Shown one piece after another: positions 33,207 to 45,658 of a stretch of 64,000 bases of DNA. Under the pieces are notes generated by a model that ran no database searches, was not told where the DNA came from, and was given only the letters and a program-made list of their open reading frames with translations. Each line of letters starts with the position of its first letter. The stretch's first letter is position 1. The DNA is from Coccinella septempunctata (taxonomy: Eukaryota > Arthropoda > Insecta > Coleoptera > Coccinellidae), in NCBI RefSeq assembly GCF_907165205.1, contig NC_058193.1:31695521-31759520 (forward strand), written 5' to 3'. The translations under genes were made by a program, and so were the position numbers.

Positions 33207-34736
33207 CACTGCTCAAAAAAATTAACGCACATTATGGAAATCTCAAATTTATTCTACAACTGAAGGTGTTCTCAATGATAATTATTTCTATCAGAATTAT
33301 GCATGCATATGTTATCCACTTTCAACGGTTTTCTTCAATACAGATGTTTTTTCCCAGCAGGAATAAAAAAAGATGATATTATCAGATTTTGAATGTATTG
33401 GCTCCATTCTTAAATCAGTTTTCTCGATCAATTCTAGTGATCTATAGTTTTTCTTTCGTTTGATTTTCTACACTCGATCGCTATGCAACGCGAAACACGC
33501 AAATTGACCCAAAAGGAATGTGCCCAAGCGGTAGATTTACGAGAAAAAGGGTGGACATACACAAGAATTGCAGGAAGATTTGGAGTTTCCCATACAAGTG
33601 TGTCCAGAATGTTGCAGCGATTCAGGGAGACAGGTATGAATGTCCGAAGACCAGGACAGGGTAGACCACGGGTAACAACTGCCATTCAAGAACGTTACTT
33701 GAACTCTCAAGTAACGAAGAAACTCTTCTTCGTTGAGACAACGGTTTGCAACCGCTCGCCTCCTTCAAATTCAGCTTGAGCAAACTCATGAGGTGCAAAT
33801 TAGCACTCAAGACAATAAGAAATCGCCTCAGAGAATATGATTTAAGGCCTCGTGTCGCGGCAAGAGGCCCAGCTCTTACCCCAGCCCATCGAAGGGCGCG
33901 TTTGGATTTTGCGGGAGAGCATATCCATTGGGAAGAGGCCGATTGGGAAAGAGTTCTCTTCACAGATAAGTCTAGGTTCTGCCTCTACCATTGTGATCGA
34001 CGTTCCCTTGTATACAGACGTCCATATGAAAGATATGCTCAGTGCAATTTCCTGAATACTACTGGTTTCGGGGGAGGATTGATTATGGTATGGGGTGGAA
34101 TATCTTTGACTGCTCGCACAGACCTAGTGGTCGTTGATAATGGAGCTATGAATGCTGATAAGTATATAAGGAACATTCTTGAAGAGCATGTAGTGCCATT
34201 TGTCCCATACATTGGTGAAAATTTCATTTTTATGGACGATAATGCCAGACCCCATCGTGCGCGCATCGTTCAGGAGTACCTTGAAAAGGTTGAAATCTCT
34301 CGAATGGAATGGCCAGCAAAAAGTCCAGATCTCAATCCGACTGAGCAGGTTAGGGACAACCTCAATAGAAGGCTGAGAAGTTCAGAAAATCATCCAGCTA
34401 CTCTTAATGACTTAGGAATCAAACTCGGGGAAATCTGGGAAGGATTAGATCAGAACATTTTAAGATCACTCATTTTGAGTATGAACCGTCGTTGCCGAGC
34501 TGTAATTAACGCAAGGGGTGGAAATACCAAGTACTAAATCACTTATCAGCATTTCAGTATTTTGTAAATTGTTCATTTCTCTTCTTTCACATAAGATTCG
34601 ATGAAATCCTGAATTTTTCTTTCATTTAATGTGCCTTGTTTCGTTCAAAACCTTCCCGAGAGAACATGAAAAATAAGTTATAAAGTCAATGTAGAATCAA
34701 CTTTCATTAAAATTGAAATTTTCAGAATGTGCGTGT
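33207..34736 (+). mobile_element. Tc1-like copy 3, near full length, frameshifted
   Basis: Both ends are present: CACTGCTCAAAAAAATTAAC after TA at 33,205-33,206, and a 3' repeat shortened by about 15 bp. The transposase starts at ATG 33,483 with a paired-like HTH (TRIAGRFGVSHTSVSRML). A short duplication near 33,700-33,730 and a small indel near 33,809 break the frame. The remaining reading frame to 34,537 holds the whole catalytic domain with LFTDKSRF, FMDDNARPH and LNPTEQV, 34 residues between the last two acids. Trp to Arg changes (EQVRDNL) are further decay. About 345 residues if joined; not functional as it stands. Confidence 0.9.
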
Positions 34737-37700
34737 ATATAGGATAGTTCGAAAGTTACGGCTTATTGAAGAAGAGCACAACCAATAAAACACTCTGTAT
34801 CTCAATTATGAAGAGATATAGACCCCTCGATGGACCCTTCAAATATAGATTACTCTGACTCACCTCAATGTCCTCTATCTACCCTTAGCTTCCGCCCATT
34901 GACCAATGAATCACCTTGTATACAAATTCGAGACTCAAGATTACCTGATAATCAAAAACGCGCCATTCAGATACCAATTTCCCATCAACGTTAATTATTT
35001 ACGTTTTTCACTAGATGATTCATCCTCATCGAGAGGAAATCGCACAGCGAAAAAACACAATAAGTCGATCGAAAGGTAAATAGGTAGTTACCTTCAATGA
35101 TTCCGCGTGGAGTAAATTGAATCGATGATGATTAATTCCATCTCGAAAATAACGAATTATCGAACCAAAGAATCGACGACCTTCGTCGTATCAGTCACTC
35201 TCGCTTTCGTGCTATCGCCATGATGAATCGCCACTCTAAATTATTGCGTTCTAATTGCGACGCAGAAAAACGGGCGAATTCACGTTAGGTACGTCGAAAA
35301 GGAAATTAATTCCTAGGATGATTAGGCGAGCTGGGGAAGTCCAACGATCGTGACTACATTCAAAATTCGTTCTACGAAAACACTGCCAATTAAACCCCAC
35401 AGATTAAAACTTTGATGGTGAATCTTACATTATCAGTCCAGGTCCTAGACAACCAACAATACCAGTAGCAAAACATTAGACACGGTTTTTATCCTCAATA
35501 TCTATGATCCAGAGCCAGTCAGCCAAATTCGGTGGTCAAAAGACATGGGAATCAACCACAGAAAAAAAACTCTTTCTTTTATCTATGGAGTTAACCGTAG
35601 AATTCACTAATCATTTATGTCTATGATCCGTAATAAGTCTATGGTTAACCCACCTGACTGTTAATTTCTATGAACCTTCATACAGACGGAAAATGACGTC
35701 GGAGGAAATTACGCAGCCTTACCTTAAACAATGATTTCTGAGGATATCCGCAGTGACGAACGCGAGGCGCCTCTTCCAAGTAAGAAAAAATTCTATGGCG
35801 CTTTGGAAAACTTCCAAGGACACGCCGGCTTTTTCTTTTTCCGTTCCCATTCGACACGGCCCCGGGCACGTTCCGTCAGCCAGGAGAACCGCATTGTCTC
35901 GGTGGAATTACCAATCGATACAGACGTCTTTGAATCATCCGGAAGTGACCATATGGAATATAATAACTGCAGTAAAATTTCGATAAAATCATAGACATAC
36001 AGACTAATTGTCTATGGATAAAATCCTATAGAACCATAGATTTCGGATACCCACATATAGTCTCTATGTTTATGGATAAAATCCTAGAACCATAGATTTC
36101 GGATACCCACAGAGCATCAATTCGAGGGATGTCCAAAAGTGAACGCCAACTCGTTCGCGAATAGAGGAGGTGACCATGTCAAATTCCCCAGCCATTTATC
36201 GAACGTAATTTTTGCCATTTTTCCTTCATTGAGGTTGATTTGAATGGCGCCTACACACCGACCGTGCTCATTACATCGACATAGCAATACCACGGAATTC
36301 TATTAAATAAGTGACTCGTTCCGCAATACAAGAACGCGATGGAATGTACATCTATGACTCAGACGGTGAACGTTCGTGTGACTCACGATTGTTCGTATAC
36401 AGGCAAGAACTTTGGCTTCTCAAAAACATATCCTCCAAATTGTCCTCAATTTTTCGTCCTTATTAGCCTATGAAAACATCACCATAGAACAATGTATACC
36501 TAACGGACATCTAGATCCTATATCTATGATTGAAGACCACATTTTCCTTTGTAACAAACAATTTTCCAATTCATCATTGAACCATCGTTTTCGAAAAATT
36601 AACAAAATCTCTACTTGTGTATACCACAATTTCATTTTCATCGATTAAACTGCGTAGTTTCGTTCGAACATTTTCCAACTCCCATTATAGAAACGCCTCA
36701 TTGTTTACTTTTGATGATGGTCTATAAATATAGATACATAAAGTGGTATGTCTTTGTTTATAATAAATCGATTCGCGTAACTCCCGTTCATTTTATCTAC
36801 AACGAAGATAAACCAAGTCTTCGATGGTCGATAACAGATTTTTGTCTAGCCCAACATGGGAGATCGTTGACCCCGATCAAAAGGATTTAATTACGATTTT
36901 TTTTCGCAATCTGACTCTAGAAACGCTGTTGAGTGCATGATATAACGGAAATTTATATCAAGGTCCAAGTTCAATTACTATTTCAAGAGTTCAAATGATG
37001 GTGGATTCGATAAAAATTATTCGAGGTCAGTTTGATAATAGTTACGCTTGTTTCTCGCTAGCGGAATGAAAAAAGGTGTTCAAAAGCTTTTACCGTTTCT
37101 GAAATATAACTACTGAAGTATACAAATAAAACATATTAGCTCAGCATTACGTTCAGAAACTGTATTTCAACCTTCAACATAACCATAACATCCCAAAGTC
37201 TACTGCTGAATTTTTTTTCACCCTCGTTACAATTTCCTGTAAAGTATGCCACAAAATGTATAAAATCTTGTATCTTTGAATGAGAAATGAAGAATTTGAT
37301 AAAAATACAGAACGGAATATCTGGAGTTACATTCCTAAAGGTAGAAAATAGAAAATATTATACCACGATCGAGCAGCTCCATCCATGCAATACCAATTCT
37401 CATTTTGGTAGAAAATATAAATAAAGTAAATAATATTTGGATACATAAAGTCCCAAAATCGAGCTGAAAATACTTTGAGAAAATGTTTCCGAATCATTTC
37501 ATTAACAACATACATTCGGTTGCTATTAGACGCCAGAAAGCTGGATGCCAATTTGTCTGACAAGGTCAAGGTCGAGAAAAGCACTTTCCAGCTCGTTTAA
37601 TATGTTGGGATGTCCTTCGACAAAATCAATTAGCCGATATCCGCCTACACCGTAATTTGGGGCCGTATTTCGTACGAAGCCGAAGGTTAGTTTTGTCTCA

Positions 37701-38566
37701 AAAAGAGTTTATTTTTAGGTGGAACATTTGGACAATCGAGGTCATAAATGGCACATAATTCCAATAATTTTGTTGGTCATTATTTCCCATGAAATTTGGG
37801 GCATATCTGCGAAGAATCTTTTAGTTCAAGCTCTTAGCTTTAAAAAAATATGTATTTCCAAGAATAAGACCCAATTTGATGAGTCAAATTATGTATCTGA
37901 AATGAACATCTAAAAACAGCTAACACAAGGTTTGAAACTAGCAAGGAATTCAAAAGACAAACAGTAATATTTTGGAATTCCCCCTTCATTCAAGTAATAT
38001 TGCAAATAAAAGTTACAGTCCACATTTGAGATGACATTGATGAAAACTGTTTCATCTCTGAGGAGCAGTTGATTTTCAGAAACTATCTCAACTTTCTTGA
38101 TTACTCATCATTTTCAGTAGAGCACTTGTTTGATAATACGAATACCTTGGTAGCCACAAACATGTTGCTGATAAAAACCGGTTAAATATATTCAGGCGGT
38201 CATAGTTCTTATATTTATTCTAAATATAAACTTGAAAGATATGCTACTACAAGATCAAGCAGGTCGCTTATTGTCAGTTCCCTTCAATTTAACATTAACA
38301 AATACTGAACCCAAGTTACACATCAATAAAACATCATTATAGATTCTGCAGATTACGTTTTGAGGAATGAAATGAAATAGGAATGCGAAAAATCGATTTT
38401 ATGACGTTAAAGGAGCATGCGGCCTATAATGTTGCTAATGAGATCGTATCTCGACAGCCGATACGGCTTGGTAACAGAAGTTAGGTTAGGTCGTCACAAA
38501 ATTGCAGATGTTGCGGAAATGTTGACAATATCGACTGTTTTACAGGTCATTACATGGGACACTCAC
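34737..38566. other. Gene-free stretch left of the NRBP exon
   Basis: 34,795-34,925 is the repeat also seen at 30,155. 36,011-36,114 is a short tandem duplication. The rest appears unique. Open frames of 78-91 codons show no known motif, and a stop-bounded minus frame of about 50 codons at 37,540-37,700 is unassigned. No second NRBP exon was found, so this is probably intron. Confidence 0.45.
36011..36114 (+). repeat. Short tandem duplication
   Basis: Two units sharing TATGGATAAAATCCTA, GAACCATAGATTTCGGATAC and CCCACA, starting at about 36,013 and 36,071. Confidence 0.75.
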
Positions 38567-38695
38567 CTCTTCTCTCCTTTTGAGCCATCTTCCACAGGGA
38601 CTTTCTTCCAAAATTTCACTTTCGTCCTCAGAATCCTCGCCACTTTCCCTTGGCGATTTATGCTCTTGATCGTTATTCATATGAGTTCCCGACAT
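38567..38695 (-). CDS. NRBP1: NRBP/Madm pseudokinase, first coding exon
   Basis: The 43 codons from ATG 38,695 end in an acidic, serine-rich block and SEILEESPCGRWLKRREE, which I recognise as the conserved start of nuclear receptor-binding protein (NRBP1; fly Madm). That protein is a kinase-like adaptor lacking normal catalytic residues, linked to endomembrane trafficking and growth signalling. An in-frame TAA nine bases upstream supports this start. A consensus donor GTGAGT follows at 38,566, phase 0. The pseudokinase domain exons should lie at lower coordinates on this strand. I could not find them, so the intron may exceed 38 kb or the gene may be broken. The Abitram start is 879 bp away on the other strand. 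Confidence 0.85.
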
Positions 38696-39573
38696 TATGA
38701 TTTAAACAAAATATACGATAGCACAATGTGTCCATTGAATAGGACCGTACACCAAGAATTGTATTCCATCAGCGCATTTTCGAAACGAATTAATATTTCA
38801 CCACAGTTTACTTTACACTTAACAACTACAATCGAAAATAATTTATTAGTAATGTAATTCTTCACGTCTCTGAAATTGAGACATTTCAGAAAGAATCCTT
38901 CCAGTAGACACTTAACGGCACTAATGATCTGCTGAATAGTATCGAACCGAATAAATCACTTCATGAACATAATGTTTGAACGATTCCTTAAATTCTCGAA
39001 GTATCACAATGAGCGAAACACAACCACTTCTTGATAATCTAAATGTTCTCACTGTTCATAACACAAGTAACGAAATAGTCCAACTATGATGTTAGTGTCA
39101 ATATTGTGAGCACATTCGTATTTCTAATATTGTGTAGTTGTAGTTATATTACAGTTGATAGCTACCGCCTACCACTGTCAAACAGTCACTGGTTGTTTTG
39201 TTGAGAAACAGAGCATGCGTCTGTGCTACGCCGATGCAGAACTATTTGACACTTGTCAAATTCCTCTGCGCCTACAATTTTAAGTTGAACTACTCCAGTT
39301 TTCAGAAAATGCAGTTGAAAAATCAAATGAAAACTCCTCGATCAATAAATTCTACCTCTGTACCTTAGATTAGAAATAAATATTACTTCAAGCAATAATA
39401 ATTTATTTAGGTTTTACGAAATAAGTAAACATAACCCGATGAAGAACACGTTACAACTGTCATATCTTCTATGAAAAGTTCTGTGTTAGAAAAATAGAAG
39501 TGCACTCTCTGGTCTAACCTTCTTGAATCTGACGTTAATTTCAAAAATATTTTGAATATTTTGTTTGTGAAAG
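38696..39573. promoter_or_regulatory. Shared upstream region of NRBP and Abitram
   Basis: 878 bp between two divergent start codons. Both promoters and 5' UTRs must lie here unless far upstream exons exist. I see no convincing TATA box; a CpG-containing patch at 39,205-39,290 (GCATGCGTCTGTGCTACGCC) is a candidate core. An inverted TTTGACACTTGTCAAA lies at about 39,244-39,260. Confidence 0.45.
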
Positions 39574-40155
39574 ATGTCTCTTGGCGAGAAATATATTCCT
39601 GATATTTACGAAATAGACGACATCGATAAGTGTATAGCTGAATACCCACCTTACTATGAAAGAAGTTTTACCAAACGTTATTGTGTTGAGTTCAATAAAG
39701 AAAACTTGAATTTGGACACTTGTATCAGTATGTACAGTAGTAAATTGTGTATGATATTCTTAGCAGAAGGTCATTCCATTATACAAGAAGGCAAATCAAT
39801 AAAACAATTTGATTTCAAAGTTGGAAAAGAAGATCGTTTAGCAAATTCTACAGGAGGAAAATATAAGAAGAAAGCTCAACGCTTACAAAGAGATTCAGTT
39901 ATATGTTTCATAGAGACTACAGATGGAAATAAGTACCCAGTAAAAGCCGGTATTAAAGGACGATTAATTGATATCAATCCAGCTGTTGTGAAAAATCCTT
40001 CCATATCAATAGAGAAACATAAGAGTACAGGATATATTGCGCTAATACACCCAGAAAACTTCAGAAGTCCACCAGAAGAAGTGCTATCAGGACTTTTAAC
40101 AAAAAATGATTATGAAAATGTTCTGAGCAGTTGTCAAAATTATAAAACTGAATAA
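39574..40155 (+). CDS. ABITRAM: Abitram (FAM206/Simiate) protein
   Basis: A single-exon 193-residue protein. It matches the Abitram family in length and in ordered blocks: FTKRYCVEF near the start, MIFLAEGHSIIQEGKSIK (about 65-82), GGKYKKKAQRLQRDSVICFI (about 94-113), GIKGRLIDINPAVVKNPSI (about 125-143), STGYIALIHP (about 149-158) and GLLTKNDYE near the end. The family is described as actin-binding and transcription-modulating in vertebrate neurons; its insect role is unclear. The ATG is the first in frame and the family aligns from there. It is intronless, with a polyadenylation signal 50 bp past the stop. It lies head-to-head with NRBP and tail-to-tail with Vps24. Confidence 0.9.
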   Translation: MSLGEKYIPDIYEIDDIDKCIAEYPPYYERSFTKRYCVEFNKENLNLDTCISMYSSKLCMIFLAEGHSIIQEGKSIKQFDFKVGKEDRLANSTGGKYKKKAQRLQRDSVICFIETTDGNKYPVKAGIKGRLIDINPAVVKNPSISIEKHKSTGYIALIHPENFRSPPEEVLSGLLTKNDYENVLSSCQNYKTE

Positions 40156-40204
40156 TGTTATACCTGTGTTTTTATAAGAAACTCATGTAAGTGTAACTAT
40201 GAGA

Positions 40205-40210
40205 AATAAA
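40205..40210 (+). terminator. Polyadenylation signal of Abitram
   Basis: AATAAA 50 bases after the TAA of Abitram, in an AT-rich tail. Confidence 0.65.
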
Positions 40211-40576
40211 TACCCAACTTTTATATAATAAATATAAAAAATTCGAAAGCTTCAGAAAACATTATATTTCTAGAGACTATGATCAACATAATTTAATACT
40301 TCATAAATTATTCAACAGCGTGGAAAAATTATAAGGAAATAATATCTATTTCAAAATATTTGTGGTACTTGAAAGCTGTAAACAGTATAACCCACTATAT
40401 TAATTTAATTAATGAGTTAAGCTGTTTACGAATAAAATAACTCCAGTCAAGGGCACTTAGTAAGAAAAAAGCATTACAACTCATGACTTTTCTGTTAAAA
40501 TCTTACACTTGCTAATCTGAAAAATTCTTAAAGCTGTGTTACCTATATAAAAGATAGTCATATTCATTTTCTCAAA
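40211..40576. other. Convergent 3' region of Abitram and Vps24
   Basis: AT-rich, no gene. The 3' UTRs of the two convergent genes must fit in 421 bp. No clear minus-strand AATAAA was found; TTTAAT at about 40,291 and 40,405 (ATTAAA on the minus strand) are weak candidates. Confidence 0.45.
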
Positions 40577-41621
40577 TTATGTGGACTTCAAGGCAGCCAA
40601 TCTACTCTCCATTTCATCTACATCCTTCTCTTCATCACTTAAATCTAATGCTGCTGGGACACTCACTTCTGCAGAAGCACCTTCAGAAATAGGGGGTGCT
40701 GGTGCTTCTCCAAGCTTACCTTCCGTCAATTCCCAAAGCACCTGGAAAAAATAGCCTTCTTAGCCTTACCCCAAGAATTTAGTTGTGAAAGTATTTGAAC
40801 CTTATCAATTTCACTCTGTGCTGCCTCTTCCATTCCTTCTGGATCTTCTTCCATATCTTCAAAGGTTTCATCCAGCATTTCCTCTATGATGCCAGCTTTC
40901 ATCATTTCTTTAGACATTTCCTGCATAGTATGAGCTACTTCCGGTACTCTGATCAACCTTTGCATAGCATTCATCACTTCTGTTGACTTAGCAAGAGAAC
41001 CAGCTACTCTTAAAGTTGCTGTGAAAGTGATTATCAAAAATAAAAATGAACTTCCCAAACAAAGACTGATATGACAATACTGGACCAAATGTTAGAAGTA
41101 TTAAGATTAAGATTATTAAATTGAAAAGGTAATAAAACAATGATAAAATCCACATTTGGCTCTTATTAATAATCAGTAAAAATGTCTCCACAAGTCAATA
41201 TCTACTATTAAGAAAACTACTCACCTAGTTGGTTTTTCATCTGAAGCATAACCGAATTTATATGAGCTTTAGATGTGTAAATTTTACTTATAGCTTTCCT
41301 TGACCTCAATATTTCTTTTGCTAATATAAGACATGTGTCTTTATCATTTTTCTTTGCCGCTTCCTTGAGAGAACGTTTAACTTTTTCCTCCTCCCTCTGT
41401 ATCGCTACAAATAACAGAAGTTCAATGAGTTGGACTATTTACAAATACATCGAATTTTCACCCCTGATTTGCCTTTCCAATTGGTAACCTTCTTTCCTCA
41501 ATTTATGATTCCACTGATTAACCTGAAGTATGCAACTTCCTTGTAGTTTAAATTCGCACAATAAAAAAAATCATACCATTTCCTTAGGATCCCTCTCAGG
41601 ACTTTTTCCAAACAGACCCAT
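40577..41621 (-). CDS. Vps24: Vps24/CHMP3, ESCRT-III subunit
   Basis: Five exons: 41,621-41,577; 41,522-41,462; 41,404-41,225; 41,018-40,801; 40,741-40,577. All have GT-AG borders and sum to 669 nt, 222 residues, the usual CHMP3 length. It starts MGLFGKSPERDPKEM, the hallmark amphipathic N-terminus. A basic helical hairpin follows (QREEEKVKRSLKEAAKK), then LRVAGSLAKSTEVMNAMQRL, KEMMKAGIIEEMLDETFEDM and an acidic tail. The last residues MESRLAALK fit the MIM1 pattern that binds the Vps4 MIT domain. ESCRT-III filaments of Snf7 and Vps24-Vps2 drive endosomal budding, cytokinesis and nuclear-envelope sealing. Intron 4 uses a less usual GTTCAA donor. Confidence 0.95.
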
Positions 41622-43276
41622 TTTTTATGATTTTAAAACTTGTAGGAGTGGTTTTAAATTTAAATCGCTTTTTTTATCTTCTACCATGAAAATCCTTGAA
41701 AAAATTCATTTTGTTTTGACGTTTTGATGAATCATAAATAATGAGTGATTTAAGAACTACGAAAGTGAAGCATACGAACTACAACCATAGACAAGAACAT
41801 AATTTACCTGTCATAAACTAATTTCAAAAATCCTTCGGATTCTCTTCAATCATCATACAATGATAATAATGAAGATCTCTTTAAGGCAATTACTAGCAGG
41901 CCAGAGGCCAGGAGATTCGGTCGATTTATCTTAAAAACCATCAAATAAATTTCATGAGTACCGAGGCCGTTCTCTGTGATCGGTGCTAACCTCATTTTTG
42001 TCAAACTGACGTAAATTTAATACATTGAACTCCATAGAGTTCAATGATTTAATACATTTGCGTTTGGTAAACGCTACTACTGATTTTTTCTTTGTAATCT
42101 GTGGTCAATCTCGAATTTCTGGCACCTGATTCGAGAGCATGTGCTGGGCACGCTCCGTCTTTGTTTTGGCATTTTTCGCGGCCCTCAATACGCAGCGGTT
42201 CGCGCAAATTTCCGATCATCTAAATCAGCTGATTTTCTTATCTTTCCATTACCAATCGATGCTTAGAAAATTAGTATATATATACCTACCGATAATATCT
42301 CTATATAAACATACAACTCACCTGCAAGGTCACTCAGCTTAGAGAAAATAATTTTGATGTATAACTAATGCGCAGTTTTCAATAGAAGATGTTCTAAAAT
42401 TTGTTGTTTATTTACAATAAAAAATATATGTTGTTTATTTACATACAATTTTATAAAATCTATCTAATAGAAGACACTTTGAGCTGGCAAATCGATTCGC
42501 CTCAATATGCAACAATTTCATAATATGTATAACACTTAGGAGTAATAAAATTATACAAGGATCGTGATGATCGTTGAAAAACGTGAAATTACATTGTATT
42601 CGAAATTAATCCTAGAGTAAAAATTGCAATTATTATAAAATATACAAAAAAAAGTGTTATTTACATCAATTAGATTGCAATCAATGCTGCATCACCCTTG
42701 AATAAGAATGTGAGAGTTTTATTTAAAAATTCACAAAACAATAGAAAGAAGGGATGTATAAATAAAATAATCGATAAATTACAGTTCAATATTGTCTATA
42801 AATTTTGGGCACTGACTCAACATAAAAGAATTGTATGAAAGTCAGAAGAAGAAAATATTTAGTCACTTCAATTTAAAACACATCGAGTAAAGCGACTCAT
42901 ATAGAGTAGACAATATTACCAATTAGTTTTTGGAGATGGAATGATCATTTTCACTACAATGTAAAATAATAATTGAAAAAAAATTGTGTTGTATGTTTAA
43001 AGCTCAAAAGTAAATTAAATTAAAGACAGATTGTAATAAGATCAGTCTTTCATATTATGATATATATAATTTTCTCTATTGAAATAATAAAATTCGAGAA
43101 TATTTGAATTTTGGATTCTTGGGGATATTTCAACTTAAGTAAGTGGAAAAAACCTGTTTCTTGAATTGAAGTTGGAGCAAGAAAAAGTACACCAACAATA
43201 GGAAATATTCCTCCTTGTCATTGAGAGACATATAAAACCATCTGGGCTCCAGTTTTCATTGGACAACCAATCATCA
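41622..43276. other. Vps24 upstream region and baz 3' UTR
   Basis: Right of the Vps24 start, the CpG-bearing patch at 42,100-42,200 may mark its promoter. A small hairpin (TTGAACTC...GAGTTCAA) lies at 42,025-42,045. The AT-rich part to 43,276 is probably baz 3' UTR and intergenic DNA; minus-strand AATAAA motifs lie at about 42,403, 42,432 and 42,718. No coding frame. Confidence 0.45.
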
Positions 43277-45658
43277 CTAAACTTTTGTACCGTTCTGTTC
43301 ACCGATAGTGACCTGCGTCACAAAAGGACCTCTTTGACTGCCGCGAGTTTGGGGAAGTTGCCCCTGTTGGTTCCTAGGCAGGGAATTGGAATTCATATCC
43401 TGGAAATGATGACCCGACGATGATTGCTTGGCATATTGGGCAGGGGCATTCGACCGACCGCGGTTGCTCAATATAGATTGGACACTTTCATACTCGTAAA
43501 AATTAGACATAGGTCGTATTTGGGAATCCGCCTTTGTCTGACGTTGAGAATGATACTGATGTTGTTTTCGACTGTAAGGACAGAAATCATTGGTTAGGTG
43601 TCACTTTGCATTTTATAAGAAATGTTATTGTACAAAATATCTACAAATGTATGTGCATTACACAAAAGAATGATACGCTGGTACCGAGAAAAATCCGGTG
43701 AATGTACGAAATACCCAAAATAAGAACAGCCACTAATGGTTGGAAAATTTCAATAATTTTTCGAATCCTCTGCTTCTTGCTCTTGTCCTTTGACTTTCTT
43801 GAAACAGTTCGTGATTCACCCTGTGACATTTTTTTCCACAGAAAGCGAGAAAGCAGAACAAATCAACTTACAGATATGGCATAAAATTCCTTGTCTTACC
43901 CTGAGTAAGCAAAACCATTAAAATATTCCAACTGTTACTGGGTGTTTTAATGACAATATCAATCAGCATGTTTCAGTTCACACTTTTACTATTTGTGTAT
44001 TTACAGTAATGGTAGGTTTATACAGTCTTGATAAGAACTAAGACGCAGATTCAAGTTATTGTTCAACATTGGCAGATGGCGATTACGTCATCGCACCTGT
44101 TAGTTATGTTGATTCCTTATTTCTTATGAAGGCTGCATAAACCATTCGTCCCACCTAAATGTTACAAGATAACTACTTCACAATGATTATTGTGATCAAG
44201 AATTATTCCATTTATTCCAGGTTCCTATCATGAATACCTGGAAACCCCCATTACAGCAAAATTTCACCTGTTGAAATTGAGCATGTACGTCAATGACGAA
44301 TTTATCTACCGAATAATCTTACCTCTTTCTAGTCAGCATTACAGAAACTTCAAGTAGGCCAAACCGAACCCAAGACCATTTGAAATAAGCCACCACAACC
44401 ATTCGAAAAAGTGTTTTCACAAAGTAAAAATAGTGCAGCAAGATACGTGAAAATATTAATGGACAACAAGAAGCAAAATTAGTGAAACACATCACATGCA
44501 TGTAGACTTTGGTGCATACCTTTCTTCCTCCACCTTTAACCTTTGCTGCTGCACTTGCAGACGCATCTGAACTATTTGACTGTCAGACAAGGGTTCTTTC
44601 CGATTGCTGAGGGATACAAAACACAAAATATTACACATACAATGGGGGTGAGAAACTGAACGATGGTTCACTATTTTAGGAACTAGCCATCGATAGAAAT
44701 ATTGATATATCAGTTTGGGATCACTCCGTTCGATAAATTTTTTAACCCTTTTGAGAACGCAATACTTACTGTTTTTCACATCTTTAATCTAATTGAAATA
44801 AACGAAATTAATTTTGATATAAAATCAACAAAAAATCGATGTGGCAACCACCATCACTCGAAGTATTAACAGAGATAGCATTTCGTCGAAAAAGAGTAGA
44901 TGCTGACTGTGGTTTCGGTATCATTTGACCTCGTCATAGCAACACAACTCATATCTCGACGAAAATGGAACAACGAATTGATAGCCCCTATATTCGATGT
45001 CAGTAGTCGGTATGGTGACGGAATACACCCTACCGCCATCTGACGGAAGCGAAGAGCCACTCAATTCACTTTCCCTACTGTAAGAGTGAGATTTATCATT
45101 CTCCTGCCATAAGGCGCGATCCGTTTATGATTCCCAATTGAAATATATGAATTTTTAGTGTTTGAAATCAGTTTTTCGCAGTATTCTGAAATTTTTATGA
45201 ATGCGAATCGTCATAGGAACAATACTGCCATTGAATTGCCAGCTTGGATAACATGTAACATAGACAAAACGTGAAGGAAATCATGCAAGGTGGTGTTAGT
45301 AACAATTTTGTGCATACCAATCCATGGAGACCGTTTAAAACATAGAGCCCCCATTGCCACATAATAAATTCGTATTGAGTTCTCACCTTAGGTGGCTTTG
45401 CAGCTCGTTATAGTTAACGTAGTGGGTAAATGGCACTGAATCAGTCACAGCGGTTCGACTGCCCGGTCTACCGTATTCACCATATGTCGGTTCATTCCTT
45501 AGCTGTCTATGTTCGTATAGATTTTCCCTTTCATCTGGGGGATAATAAGAATGCCTTGCTGCTTGGCGTTGCTCGTGTAATTTTCTATCGGATCTCCTTT
45601 GTACTTCCCCATTATTACGATATTTCACAGGTGGTGCCACAGAGTTCTCAGGTATCAC
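43277..45658 (-). CDS. baz: baz exons: C-terminal conserved region
   Basis: Three exons, residues 1192-1408: 45,658-45,387 ending THYVNYNELQSHLR, a block shared with fly Baz; 44,606-44,520, a Gln/Lys-rich coiled coil (QMRLQVQQQRLKVEEER); and 43,571-43,277 with MSNFYEYESVQSILSN and GPFVTQVTIGEQNGTKV at the end. The terminal Thr-Lys-Val resembles a class I PDZ ligand; that is inference. TAG stop at 43,277-43,279. Confidence 0.93.

Noticed and set aside
37327..37584. Minus-strand frame considered as an NRBP exon
   Set aside because: No resemblance to the pseudokinase sequence that should follow the first exon.
38417..38857. 146-codon plus-strand open frame
   Set aside because: It is antisense to the NRBP first exon, which has a recognised protein, an upstream in-frame stop and a consensus donor.
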